This document shows, piece after piece, positions 1 through 7,690 of a stretch of 42,224 nt of DNA. Source of the DNA: an uncultured Bacteroidales bacterium. GTDB taxonomy: Bacteria; Bacteroidota; Bacteroidia; Bacteroidales; UBA932. Position 1 is the stretch's first letter. Every line of letters begins with the position of its first letter. The stretch covers positions 1-42,224 of the forward strand of contig CAMZEC010000015.1 in assembly GCA_947305645.1 (NCBI GenBank), given 5' to 3'. Made by a program: the position numbers and the translations under genes. The notes below the pieces were generated by a model. That model was not told the origin of the DNA, ran no database searches, and saw only the letters and a program-made list of their open reading frames with translations.

Positions 1-629
1 CCTATCTTGGTGAAGAGGTCGTAATTGTCGATGTAGGTGCTCCACATGGCCTCGTTCATGTTGGCCATGAGGCCCAGGTTGGAGCGGCGCAGGATGGCGC
101 GTGTGCGGGCGGCGGAGGCGTATACCTTAAGCTTTTCGGTAATCTGTTCGCGCGTGCCCATGACGGTCTTGACGTTCTTGCGGGGGACGCGCTTGATGCT
201 GCCGGAGGCTTCCAGCGAGCCGACTAGCGTGCCGGCGCAGAGGTAGTCCACAAAGTCGTCTTCGTCCAGCGAGGTTTCGAAAGTCATTCTGGGCTTGGCT
301 ACGTTGGCAAAGAAGATGGGGACTTCGGGACAGTCGCGCAGGAAGCGTATCCACGCGAAGTCTTCGCTCCAGGAGAGGAATTCCGCATATATGAAGTCCA
401 CCTTTTCGTTGTAGAAAAGGTCCATTGCCTTCATGGCGTCTTCCTTCTCGTACACGATTCCGGGATACACCAGGTCCATGAATTCCATGGTGGCCTTGAT
501 GTCTTCGACGGCTTTGAGCTTGCGCTCGTGGTAGGTACCGCGTTTGGGCCCGTCAAGGTTCTTGAAACGGGGCGAAGCTATGAGCAGCAGGCCTGCCCTC
601 GCTTTGCGTAGTTTTTCTTTTGCTTCCAT
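1..629 (-). CDS. Fucose/arabinose isomerase-family protein, N-terminal part (partial)
   Basis: The leftward frame is open from an ATG at 629-627 to the window edge (209 codons plus two bases), so only the N-terminal part is visible. The protein starts MEAKEKLRKARAGLLLIASP and has the layout of the N-terminal Rossmann-like domain of L-fucose/L-arabinose isomerase-type ketol isomerases, including a LVGSLEASGSIKR segment like the one before the domain 2 junction. Catalytic Glu and His residues would lie beyond the edge. Its start codon overlaps the stop of the MFS gene (TAATG), implying translational coupling. Next to a transporter, a ROK kinase and a mutarotase-like gene, it probably interconverts the imported sugar and its ketose. 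The substrate cannot be named; arabinose is suggested only by the nearby GH127 remnant. Confidence 0.65.
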   Translation of the reverse strand, partial: MEAKEKLRKARAGLLLIASPRFKNLDGPKRGTYHERKLKAVEDIKATMEFMDLVYPGIVYEKEDAMKAMDLFYNEKVDFIYAEFLSWSEDFAWIRFLRDCPEVPIFFANVAKPRMTFETSLDEDDFVDYLCAGTLVGSLEASGSIKRVPRKNVKTVMGTREQITEKLKVYASAARTRAILRRSNLGLMANMNEAMWSTYIDNYDLFTKI

Positions 630-1936
630 TATGAGTAGATTTTATTGTGATCTTTGTTGTAGTGCTTGCGGCTTACCCACAGGCAGGCGAGTCCGCAGAC
701 CAGCCATATTGCGCCGAGTATGGGGAAAGTGGCGTTGAGGCTGCCGGTGGCTTCCTTGATGAGGGCAAGTATGTAGGGGGCGGTCGCTCCCACTGCGAAG
801 CCTGTCATTATCATGGCACTGGCGCAGGATGCATGCAGGTGCTCGGGGGTTACGTCATAGAGCGCCGCATAGATGTTGGCGTCGAAGAAGGCCCTGAAGA
901 ATCCCCAGCCGGCGAAGCAGAGGTAGAGTACCCAGATGTTGGTGGCACTTCCCATGAAGGGAAGGAATGCTGCGCCGAAAATGAGGCCCGCGCCCTGTAT
1001 TATCATGCGCTTGCGGGGGTCTTTGGCGGCCCATTTGTCGCTCAGGGTTCCTGCGATGAGCACGCCGGCGAAGGCGGCCACGTAGGTCCACAGCATGGAG
1101 TGGAGGCCTGCCTGGGCTCCGGTCTGGCCGAAGTTCTCCTGAAGGAAGGTGGGTACCCAGGTCATGTAGCCGGTAATCACGAAAATGAAGCCGCAGAAGC
1201 CGAGGGTGACCATGAGGGCAGTGGGCGTGGTGAATACCGTCTTGAAGCCGTCCCAGATGCGTGGCTTCAGATCCTTCGTCGCCTTTGGCTCCTCAGGATG
1301 ACAGGATACCGCCTGGCCTTCTTTGTCATTCTGAGCGGAGCGGAGCGGAGTCGAAGAATCTCCCCGCGGCAGGTCCTTCAGACGTATGGCCATGACGCCG
1401 GCCCAGATGACGCCGGCACCGCCGAAGATATAGAAGGCGTACTGCCAGCCCAGTTTGTCACCGATGTAGCCGGCCAGCCATCCCGCCAGGATAACTCCAA
1501 CATAATAGGATGTCTGATGTATGGACATGGCGCGGGCGCGGGTGTCGGTGTGATACTGGCCCAGGAGGGAGTAGTTGGCGGGTCCGAAGAAGGCCTCGCC
1601 GCCGCCGGTGGCTATGGAACGGGTGAGTATGAGCATGAAGACTCCGTTGGCAAGGCCGGTAAACATGGTGGCGATGCTCCAGAAGAGTATGCTCAGGGTG
1701 GTGACCCATTTGCGGCTGAAGCGGTCTCCTACCCAGCCTCCAATTGGCACCATGGCGGCATAGAAGAGGTTGAAGAATACTGCGATGAGACTTACGGAGG
1801 TGTCCGTGAGCGACAGACTGTCGCGTATGAGCGGGAGTACCGAATTGAAAACCTGGCGGTCTCCCTGATTGAGTAGATAGGCTACCCAGAGAAGGGCCAG
1901 GACTTCCCATTTGTAATACTTAGAAACCGACTTCAT
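629..1936 (-). CDS. MFS sugar/organic-anion transporter
   Basis: This 435-residue protein is of the major facilitator superfamily, resembling the anion:cation symporter (hexuronate/galactonate-like) group. It has a hydrophobic first helix (VLALLWVAYLLNQGDRQVF), a loop motif GGWVGDRFSRKW after helix 2, and a second half starting near VTLGFCGFIFVITGY. I chose the ATG at 1936 rather than the one at 1990 because the family-like N-terminus begins there and a promoter box lies at 1979-1972. It is followed by the isomerase-like gene with a one-base overlap and faces the ROK kinase across a shared promoter region. The loop between helices 6 and 7 carries 31 residues (DSSTPLRSAQNDK... to ...CHPEEPKATKDL) encoded by an interspersed DNA repeat (see 1269-1361); this insert is not part of the family fold. 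Substrate unknown. Confidence 0.85.
   Translation of the reverse strand: MKSVSKYYKWEVLALLWVAYLLNQGDRQVFNSVLPLIRDSLSLTDTSVSLIAVFFNLFYAAMVPIGGWVGDRFSRKWVTTLSILFWSIATMFTGLANGVFMLILTRSIATGGGEAFFGPANYSLLGQYHTDTRARAMSIHQTSYYVGVILAGWLAGYIGDKLGWQYAFYIFGGAGVIWAGVMAIRLKDLPRGDSSTPLRSAQNDKEGQAVSCHPEEPKATKDLKPRIWDGFKTVFTTPTALMVTLGFCGFIFVITGYMTWVPTFLQENFGQTGAQAGLHSMLWTYVAAFAGVLIAGTLSDKWAAKDPRKRMIIQGAGLIFGAAFLPFMGSATNIWVLYLCFAGWGFFRAFFDANIYAALYDVTPEHLHASCASAMIMTGFAVGATAPYILALIKEATGSLNATFPILGAIWLVCGLACLWVSRKHYNKDHNKIYS
1269..1361. repeat. Interspersed inverted repeat inserted in frame in the MFS gene
   Basis: Ninety-three bases start AGATCCTTCGTCGCC and end TCGAAGAATCT. The two arms are inverted relative to each other (GGATGACAG on one side, TGTCATTCTGAG on the other). 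A GCGGA tandem (three copies) lies in the right arm. The same arm sequences recur at 30963-31060. The length is an exact multiple of three and the MFS frame stays open through it. Confidence 0.8.
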
Positions 1937-1971
1937 TTTAAAGAGGAATTCATCTGTGGTGTACTGTGGTG

Positions 1972-1979
1972 CAAATTTA
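1972..1979 (-). promoter_or_regulatory. -7 promoter box for the MFS/isomerase operon
   Basis: TAAATTTG on the minus strand fits the Bacteroidetes TAnnTTTG element, 35 nt before the chosen MFS start at 1936. I see no clear -33 TTG. Confidence 0.5.
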
Positions 1980-1989
1980 TGAAAAAACA

Positions 1990-2021
1990 TTGTATTCTGC
2001 TACATTTTTTTGCTATTTTTG
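1990..2021 (+). promoter_or_regulatory. Promoter for the ROK kinase operon
   Basis: TTG at 1990-1992, 21 nt, then TATTTTTG at 2014-2021: a full Bacteroidetes -33/-7 pair. The expected transcription start falls within a few bases of the ATG at 2030, so the mRNA would have almost no leader. Confidence 0.65.
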
Positions 2022-2029
2022 CGACAACT

Positions 2030-2845
2030 ATGAACATGTCAGAAAAACGCTGCCTGGATGTTGGCGGCACCTTTATTAAATGTGACGACGGTCGCCAGGT
2101 CCCGACCTGTTCCAAGGGCACTGCGGAAGAGATGTCGGCCGCTTTCAGGGAGGCTGTAGGGCCTGCGGATTCGCTCCGGCAGCTTGGTATCGCCATCCCG
2201 GGACCTTTCGATTTCCGGAAAGGAATCTTCCTGATGAAACATAAGTTCGATGCCGCTTACGGCCTGTCGTTCAGGGAGTTGGCCGGTATCCCGCCGCATG
2301 TAGAAGTGAAATACCTTCATGACGTGAATGCTGTGCTTGCGGGCGCCATCGACATGCTTGGACTCAAGGACTGCAACAGCGCCCTGGTAACGTTGGGTAC
2401 CGGCCTCGGTTATACCTATGCCGTTAAAGGGGATATTCAGTGCAATGAGCTGGGCTCTCCCGCCCGCGGACTCTGGAACCGCCCATGGGAAGACGGGATA
2501 CTGGAAGACCGCATAAGCGCACGCGGCATCAGGAACGCTTACGAAGATATCACCGGAGACAGTACCAGGTCGGTATACGACATCGCCCAGAGGGCTTTTG
2601 CAGGAGAGGAGGCCGTTTGCCGGGTGTTCCGGCAGACCGGCGAGATACTTGCTCCCTTCCTGAAGGAAGAGGCGGAGGAGTTCGGGCTGTCGGTCATCCT
2701 TTTCGGCGGACAGATTTCCAAGTCGCTGGCTCTTATGATTGAGCCTATGACCGGACTGCTCGGAGACGTTCAGCTGCTTCCTGCGCCCGAGGGGGCCGTT
2801 TTCCGTGGACTCGACACTTTGTTCGAAGATGTTAAGGATAGATAA
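2030..2845 (+). CDS. ROK-family sugar kinase
   Basis: This is a 271-residue ROK (repressor/ORF/kinase) family protein, expected to phosphorylate a sugar with ATP in the cytoplasm. Visible family motifs are the phosphate-binding DVGGTFIK near the N-terminus, HDVNAVLAG with the catalytic Asp, and LVTLGTGLGYTYAV. The usual ROK zinc signature with clustered cysteines (CGCGxxGC) is absent; the region instead reads NELGSPARGLWNRPWEDG, so it belongs to the zinc-less branch. The ATG at 2030 or the one at 2036 fits; an upstream ATG at 1979 would place the promoter inside the gene. It overlaps the next gene by 17 bases. It sits in an isomerase/MFS/mutarotase cluster, so it probably phosphorylates the sugar after isomerisation; the substrate is not evident. 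Confidence 0.85.
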   Translation: MNMSEKRCLDVGGTFIKCDDGRQVPTCSKGTAEEMSAAFREAVGPADSLRQLGIAIPGPFDFRKGIFLMKHKFDAAYGLSFRELAGIPPHVEVKYLHDVNAVLAGAIDMLGLKDCNSALVTLGTGLGYTYAVKGDIQCNELGSPARGLWNRPWEDGILEDRISARGIRNAYEDITGDSTRSVYDIAQRAFAGEEAVCRVFRQTGEILAPFLKEEAEEFGLSVILFGGQISKSLALMIEPMTGLLGDVQLLPAPEGAVFRGLDTLFEDVKDR

Positions 2846-3683
2846 AGATACGCTCAGCGTGGTGCTTCACGAGCCGCAGGACGGCTTCTATCGCGGCACG
2901 CGTTTCGACCGCTCCGGAGTGTTCGACAGCGTGCGCTTCGGGGGCGTGGAACTTGCAGGCCGCTGGTTTACCAGCTACGACCCTTTCATGCACGATGCCG
3001 TCTGCGGGCCGGCAGAAGAGTTTACGGCCATAGGCTTCGATGCCGCGGTTCTCGGAGAGACCTTCCTGAAGATCGGAGTTGGCTTGCTGCTCCGGCCCGA
3101 CAATGCCCCGTATGACCGTTTCCGCCTCTACGAAGTTGCGGACGAGGGGGAGTGGACGGTAGAGCAAGAGGAAGACCGTGTCGTCTTCCGCCAGCGGCTG
3201 GCAGGGTGTTACGACTACCGCAAGGAGGTCGTACTGACCGGCCCCGACAGCATGGAAATCAGGCACACGCTGGAGAGCCTGGGGGCGCATTTGTCGGGAG
3301 AGGTATACAATCACAATTTCTGGACGATGGGGCGGATGGAGACGGCTCCGTCGCGTCTTATAGACTTCCCGTTCCGTCCCGACGGCCACTGGCGTGCCGA
3401 GTACGAGAGTGTGTCCCTGACGCCTGCCGGAGTGCGTTTTTCGCGCCCGCTGGCAGAAGGGGAGTCGGTGTTTATGGGTGACCTGCACGCCGCAGGATTG
3501 GAAGGTATGCCCAACAGCATGACGCTCCGGGAAGGGGCGCTCGGGGTGGAGATTAGCGGCGACGCTCCGGTTACGCATACCGTGCTATGGGCCAACCACC
3601 GCATCGCATGCCTGGAGCCCTACGTTGCTTTCGGGACGCCTTGCCGCTGGACCGTACGCTACCGTTTTATTTCGTATATTTGA
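2829..3683 (+). CDS. Galactose-mutarotase-like protein (aldose epimerase fold, DUF4432-like)
   Basis: This is a 284-residue protein resembling the aldose-1-epimerase/DUF4432 beta-sandwich group: a mid-protein SGEVYNHNFWT segment with a candidate catalytic His, and a C-terminal ACLEPYVAFGTPCRWTVRY typical of the fold. I chose the ATG at 2829, overlapping the ROK stop, over the track-level upstream ATG at 2805, because the conserved N-terminus starts at MLRIDKDTL. No signal peptide is seen, so it is cytoplasmic. It probably interconverts anomers of the cluster's sugar or its ketose. It ends intact immediately before the GH127 remnant. Confidence 0.7.
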   Translation: MLRIDKDTLSVVLHEPQDGFYRGTRFDRSGVFDSVRFGGVELAGRWFTSYDPFMHDAVCGPAEEFTAIGFDAAVLGETFLKIGVGLLLRPDNAPYDRFRLYEVADEGEWTVEQEEDRVVFRQRLAGCYDYRKEVVLTGPDSMEIRHTLESLGAHLSGEVYNHNFWTMGRMETAPSRLIDFPFRPDGHWRAEYESVSLTPAGVRFSRPLAEGESVFMGDLHAAGLEGMPNSMTLREGALGVEISGDAPVTHTVLWANHRIACLEPYVAFGTPCRWTVRYRFISYI

Positions 3684-3689
3684 CGCTGA

Positions 3690-4517
3690 AGCATTTTTCC
3701 GCACTCCTTCTGGCGGCCCTGCTGCACCTGCAACATGCACCAGGGCTGGCCCAAGTTTACCCGCAACCTCTGGCTCGCTACCCGTGAGGGAGGCCTGGCG
3801 GCGCTGATATACGGTCCTTGTACCGTCAAGGCAAAGATGGGTGGCGCAACGGTGGTACTGAAAGAGGAGACTTTCTATCCTTTTGACGGGCGGGTTGCTA
3901 TAAGCATCAGTATTTCCGGTGCTTGTGGCAAGTCCCGCTTCCCTCTGGAACTCCGTATTCCTTCATGGTGCGCCGAGGCCACGGTTACGGTGAACGGCAG
4001 ACCCGTTCGCGCTGCCGGCGGCGGTAAGCTGAAGATTGAGGAAAGCTGGAAGGACGGTGATTCTGTCGTCCTGGAATTCCCGATGTCCGTCACCACTTCA
4101 CGCTGGTACGACAATTCTACCGTAGTGGAACGCGGCCCCTTGGTTTATGCTCTTAAAATGGATGAGAAATGGTCCGTGAAGGAGTTTGATGGGGCTGACT
4201 GGGAAAAGTACGGCCCTTCGTATTATGAGGTCACTTCCAATTCTGTGTGGAACTATGGCATGCGTGCCCGCGACCTGGACTTCCAGCTTGTGGAGCAGCG
4301 CAGCTACGACGGTTCCTATCCCTGGAATGTAGAGAATGCGCCAGTTGTCTTGCGCGCCAAGGCCGTTGTTCTCCCTGACTGGAAGGCCTGCAACGGTTCC
4401 GTCGGTCCCATCCCTTATTTCACCGAAGACGGCGACGACACCGCAGGGAATGCCTGGATAGAGCTCATCCCTTACGGCTGCACCACTTTGCGTATTACGG
4501 CGTTTCCGACGAGATAA
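3690..4517 (+). pseudogene. C-terminal remnant of a GH127 (beta-L-arabinofuranosidase, DUF1680) gene
   Basis: From 3720 the frame reads CCTCNMHQGWPKFTRNLW, the cysteine signature of GH127/DUF1680 enzymes, and continues through about 265 residues of C-terminal beta-sandwich (for example ERGPLVYALKMDEKW) to a normal stop. In characterised GH127 enzymes of roughly 650 residues the first Cys of this pair is the nucleophile, with Glu and Cys zinc ligands and an acid/base Glu further N-terminal. All of that N-terminal two-thirds is missing: an in-frame TGA lies at 3687-3689 and the mutarotase-like gene ends at 3683. The first internal ATG (3735) falls after the catalytic Cys, so no active enzyme can be made. 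This is either a genomic deletion or an assembly join. Confidence 0.8.
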
Positions 4518-4555
4518 CGAAAAAAGCCCCTGATTTTTCATCAGAGGCTTTTTCG
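4518..4555. terminator. Bidirectional intrinsic terminator
   Basis: A CGAAAAAAGCC...TGA arm pairs with TCA...GGCTTTTTCG around a TTTTTCA loop, with one internal mismatch. A-rich and T-rich tracts on either side let it stop both the rightward sugar operon and the leftward tRNA-Phe. Confidence 0.85.
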
Positions 4556-4628
4556 TGGTGCTGGCGGGAGTTGAACCAGCGACACATGGATTTTCAGTCC
4601 ATTGCTCTACCACCTGAGCTACAGCACC
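4556..4628 (-). tRNA. tRNA-Phe(GAA)
   Basis: Read leftward, the 73 bases fold as a cloverleaf: acceptor GGTGCTG/CAGCACC, D-arm GCTC-AGGTGGTA-GAGC, anticodon stem ATGGA/TCCAT with loop CTGAAAA (anticodon GAA), variable GTGTC, T-loop TTCAACT. The discriminator is A and CCA is not encoded. The T-stem GCTGG/CCCGC has a central T-C mismatch. Confidence 0.95.
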
Positions 4629-4647
4629 ATTTCCCTAAGCGGGAATG

Positions 4648-4678
4648 CAAAGGTAGAAATATTTTGAGACTTTACAAA
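4648..4678 (-). promoter_or_regulatory. Promoter for tRNA-Phe
   Basis: On the minus strand, TTTG at 4678-4675, 19 nt, then TACCTTTG at 4655-4648, about 20 nt before the mature tRNA 5' end. It is back-to-back with the priA-like promoter. Confidence 0.7.
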
Positions 4679-4696
4679 TTATTTTTTATATTTTTG
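4663..4696 (+). promoter_or_regulatory. Promoter for the priA-like gene
   Basis: TTTG at 4663-4666, 22 nt, TATTTTTG at 4689-4696. The ATG at 4704 lies only 7 nt after the box, so the transcript is probably leaderless or nearly so. Confidence 0.65.
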
Positions 4697-4703
4697 TCTT
4701 TGC

Positions 4704-6314
4704 ATGCATGAGGGTTGCTACATACAGGTTGTCCTTCCGCTCCGCTTGGAGTGGATTCCCTGGTATAAAGCTCCCAGGACTGTTTCGGAGGGCACCAGAG
4801 TGTCCGTAGTGTTTGCTCACAGAACATACACGGGAGTGGTTTTAAAAGCCTCCGACACGCCCGGGATCGAGCCGGCCAAAGTCCAGAATATAATACGGAT
4901 ACAAGACGAACTTGCGCCTGTTAGCAAAGAGGAACTGGAGTTCTGGGACTTCCTATCCTGCTACTACCTCTGCACAATAGGGGAAGTTTACAAAGCCGCA
5001 TATCCTGCCGGTAAAATCAAAAGCGAGCAGAAAGCGGCAAACATACTTGAGCGCCTGCGCCAAAGGCTGGCGATACGGGAAGAAGCCCTCACAAAGAAGC
5101 ACAAAGACAGCGTACGCGAGCGTCTGGAGGCAGAAAGGGATTCTATAGCGGCTCAAATCGAGGCCCTCACAAAACTGCCCGCCGCCAGGGGCGAAACAGC
5201 GAAAGCCAACCCGGCCAAGCCTGTCCTGCTTACCGGAGGCGGTCGAACTGAGGAGTATCTGCATCTCTGCCGCGAGACCCTCGAAAAGGGCCTGAACGTC
5301 CTTGTGCTCACTCCGGAAATCGCTGCCGGAGAGCAGCTTACTGCCGTCTTCGAAGAGTTCTTCCCAGGGCAGGTACATAGCGTTAACTCACACATCACCG
5401 AGGCACGCCGTCGCCGTATAGCGGAAGACATCCGGTGCTTCGGCGCCCAGATAGTCATTGGGGCCCGCAGCGCCCTGTTCCTGCCGTTCAGCCGCCTGGG
5501 ACTCATAATCGTGGAGAACGAGCAGGACGTGTTGTTCAAGCAGACCGAGCCCGCGCCCCGATACAATGCCCGCGACGCCGCAGTTATGCTGGGGCGCATC
5601 CATGGGGCGGAAGTGGTGCTGGGTACGCCTTCTCCCTCTCTCGAATCCTATCATAACGCCCTTACGAACAAGTACATACTCAAGGAGACGCAACAGCCGG
5701 CACCCCTCGTGACCATAATCAGCATTGCCGCGGAGAGGCGGAAGAACGGCATGGTCGGGCCCCTTTCCCGCAAACTAATCGACGCTGCAAAGTCGGGCGG
5801 CCCTGTGGCTCTGATTCGCGGCTGGGAGAAGCCCGATGAGCTGTTGGAAGTCGCCGGGCGCACGCTGGAGGACATAGAGACGGACATTTTTACCGTACAG
5901 CAGGCTCGTCTCTCCGACCTTCGCCGCTACGCCCTGGTGGCATTACTGCAGGCAGACGCCCTCTTCCCGGCCGACGATTTCCGGGCCGACGAGCGTGCCG
6001 CCCAGACGCTGGCGATGCTGCGGGAGCAGTGCTGCGGAGCATTCATCGTACAGACGGCCAAGCCTGAGCACCCCGTGTTCAGCAGTTTCGGTTCCATTTA
6101 CCCCAAGCTCCTGGAAGAGCGTCAGCAGTTCGGCCTCCCTCCCTTTACACGCCTGATAGACACCGACTTCGGCGGACGGAAGGAGCGGCTTACGCTGACG
6201 CCCGACCGTAGCCTGGCACAAAAGAAAGAAGACTTGCGGAAGCGCGCCGCCGACTTTGAAAAGAAGAGCGGGGGCCGCGTACGCGTAATCATAGATGTAG
6301 ATCCAATAATATGA
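4704..6314 (+). CDS. priA: PriA homologue lacking helicase motifs (primosomal protein N'-like)
   Basis: This 536-residue protein aligns by eye along PriA, the replication-restart DNA helicase, but is shorter than the usual 730-820. The N-terminal 3'-DNA-binding region is recognisable (YIQVVLPLRLEWIPWY, SEGTRVSVVFAHRTYTGVVL). The helicase core has decayed: Walker A GSGKT is GGGRT at 178-182 (Lys to Arg), the DEEH box is ENEQ at 271-274, GSATPSLES is GTPSPSLES, and the GTQM and QVAGRAGR motifs are unrecognisable. The eight zinc-binding cysteines between the helicase lobes are absent. The C-terminal PEHPVF...ERQQFGLPPFTRLI block is retained. The frame has no stop, so the protein is probably made and may act as a DNA-binding scaffold without unwinding activity. 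Its stop overlaps the next start (ATGA). Confidence 0.85.
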   Translation: MHEGCYIQVVLPLRLEWIPWYKAPRTVSEGTRVSVVFAHRTYTGVVLKASDTPGIEPAKVQNIIRIQDELAPVSKEELEFWDFLSCYYLCTIGEVYKAAYPAGKIKSEQKAANILERLRQRLAIREEALTKKHKDSVRERLEAERDSIAAQIEALTKLPAARGETAKANPAKPVLLTGGGRTEEYLHLCRETLEKGLNVLVLTPEIAAGEQLTAVFEEFFPGQVHSVNSHITEARRRRIAEDIRCFGAQIVIGARSALFLPFSRLGLIIVENEQDVLFKQTEPAPRYNARDAAVMLGRIHGAEVVLGTPSPSLESYHNALTNKYILKETQQPAPLVTIISIAAERRKNGMVGPLSRKLIDAAKSGGPVALIRGWEKPDELLEVAGRTLEDIETDIFTVQQARLSDLRRYALVALLQADALFPADDFRADERAAQTLAMLREQCCGAFIVQTAKPEHPVFSSFGSIYPKLLEERQQFGLPPFTRLIDTDFGGRKERLTLTPDRSLAQKKEDLRKRAADFEKKSGGRVRVIIDVDPII

Positions 6315-7564
6315 GAATCATCATTATCGGCGCCGGTCCCGGCGGTTACGAGACTGCAGCTGAAGCGGCTGCCCGTGGAATTGAAGTTGTACTCATCAGC
6401 GAAGGTCCGCTTGGCGGCACCTGCCTCAACGAAGGTTGCATCCCGACCAAGGCCCTCTGCGCCATGGACGCTCCCGACCAGGAGCGCAAGCGTGAGGTAA
6501 TCACCCAGCTTCAGGGCGGCATCGCCCAGCTCATGCGCAACAAGCTTATCACCCTGGTAGAGGGGCGCGCAAAGCTGCTCGGCGGCCGGAAAGTCGAGGC
6601 CTGCGGCACCGTGTACGAAGGCGACGCCGTCATAATAGCCACAGGTTCCGTCAGCGCATCGCTGCCTATTCCGGGAGCGGAACTGGCCATCGATTCTGCG
6701 GCCATGCTGGAGCTCTCCGAGGTCCCCGGGCGCCTCTGCGTCATCGGCGGCGGCGTAATCGGACTGGAGTTCGCATCCATCTACCGCAAGTTCGGCTCCG
6801 AGGTGACCGTGCTCGAATTCTGCCCCAACGTGCTGCCCCGCTTCGACGTAGGCCTGGCCAAAAGGCTCAAGGCGGCTCTTGCCAAACGCGGCATCACCAT
6901 CGAAACAGGCGCCCGCGTGACCGCCATTGAGGGCAACAAGGTGCTGTGGAGCAAGAACGACAAGCCCTTCGAGACCGAAGCCGACTGCATACTTATGGCC
7001 GTCGGCCGCAGGCCCAACCTGAAGTCGCTCAACCTGGACGAGGCGGGCATAGATTACACCCCCCGCGGCATCGTGGTCGACTCCAACATGCAGACCAACG
7101 TGCCCGGAGTGTACGCCGTTGGCGATATCACCGGCGGCATGATGCTGGCGCACGTTGCGTCGGCGCAGGGCCGCAGGGCGCTTCATCATATCTGCGGCGA
7201 GAGCGATGGAATCGACTTCTCAGTGGTACCGGCGGCCGTTTTCACCGTTCCGGAGGCCGCCTGCGTCGGCAAGACCGAAGAGGAGTGCGAGGGAATGGAG
7301 ATCGCCGTGGGCAAGGCCAACTACCGCGCCAACGGCAAGGCGGTGGCGAGCGGAGAGGCCGACGGCATCTGCAAGGTAATCGCCGACAAAGCCAGCGGCC
7401 GCATACTCGGCGTCCACATCCTGGGCGCGCATGCAGCAGACATAATTCATGAAGCTGCAGTCCTCATCGCCCTAGGCGCCACAGTGCAGCAGGCACGCGA
7501 CATAATCCACGCCCACCCTACGGTCAGCGAAGTTCTCTTCGCGGCGCTTTGTGCCTGCAAGTAG
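6311..7564 (+). CDS. lpdA: Dihydrolipoamide dehydrogenase-like flavoprotein disulfide reductase
   Basis: This 417-residue pyridine nucleotide-disulfide oxidoreductase has an FAD-binding GAGPGGYETA, the redox pair GGTCLNEGCIPTK, an NAD-binding GGGVIGLEFASIYRKFG, the second FAD motif VYAVGDITGG, and the C-terminal HAHPTVSE dyad that completes the active site in lipoamide dehydrogenases. It is about 45 residues shorter than typical family members, with much of the loss just after the redox pair, where a helix normally follows TKAL. It would regenerate lipoamide in 2-oxoacid dehydrogenase or glycine-cleavage complexes; no E1/E2 or gcv gene is in the window. Its ATG overlaps the priA-like stop, so the two are co-transcribed. 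Confidence 0.85.
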   Translation: MRIIIIGAGPGGYETAAEAAARGIEVVLISEGPLGGTCLNEGCIPTKALCAMDAPDQERKREVITQLQGGIAQLMRNKLITLVEGRAKLLGGRKVEACGTVYEGDAVIIATGSVSASLPIPGAELAIDSAAMLELSEVPGRLCVIGGGVIGLEFASIYRKFGSEVTVLEFCPNVLPRFDVGLAKRLKAALAKRGITIETGARVTAIEGNKVLWSKNDKPFETEADCILMAVGRRPNLKSLNLDEAGIDYTPRGIVVDSNMQTNVPGVYAVGDITGGMMLAHVASAQGRRALHHICGESDGIDFSVVPAAVFTVPEAACVGKTEEECEGMEIAVGKANYRANGKAVASGEADGICKVIADKASGRILGVHILGAHAADIIHEAAVLIALGATVQQARDIIHAHPTVSEVLFAALCACK

Positions 7565-7574
7565 CAGCTGACCT

Positions 7575-7661
7575 CGCTCAACGGTGTGTGCGGAAACACC
7601 TTTGCGCGAGAAAACGGGCGAAAATTCGCTCATCGGTGTGCTCGAAAGCACCTTTGCGCGA
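7575..7661. repeat. Two copies of a 35-bp hairpin repeat
   Basis: Copies at 7575-7609 and 7627-7661 share 30 of 35 positions, from CGCTCA to CACCTTTGCGCGA. Each can form a small hairpin: GGTGT/ACACC in the first, TGCT-CGAA-AGCA in the second. They fill the spacer between two convergent genes. No T-run follows, so they are not standard terminators. Confidence 0.7.
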
Positions 7662-7690
7662 AGTGCGACAATAGCTATCTCGTAACCGAA

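Noticed and set aside
3587..3807. Small rightward frames over the mutarotase end and GH127 junction.
   Set aside because: They are out of frame with both genes, and the GH127 frame with CCTCNMHQGW is the one that shows homology.
7565..7690. The 35-bp repeats as a pair of intrinsic terminators for the convergent genes.
   Set aside because: The hairpins are short and no T-run follows on either strand.
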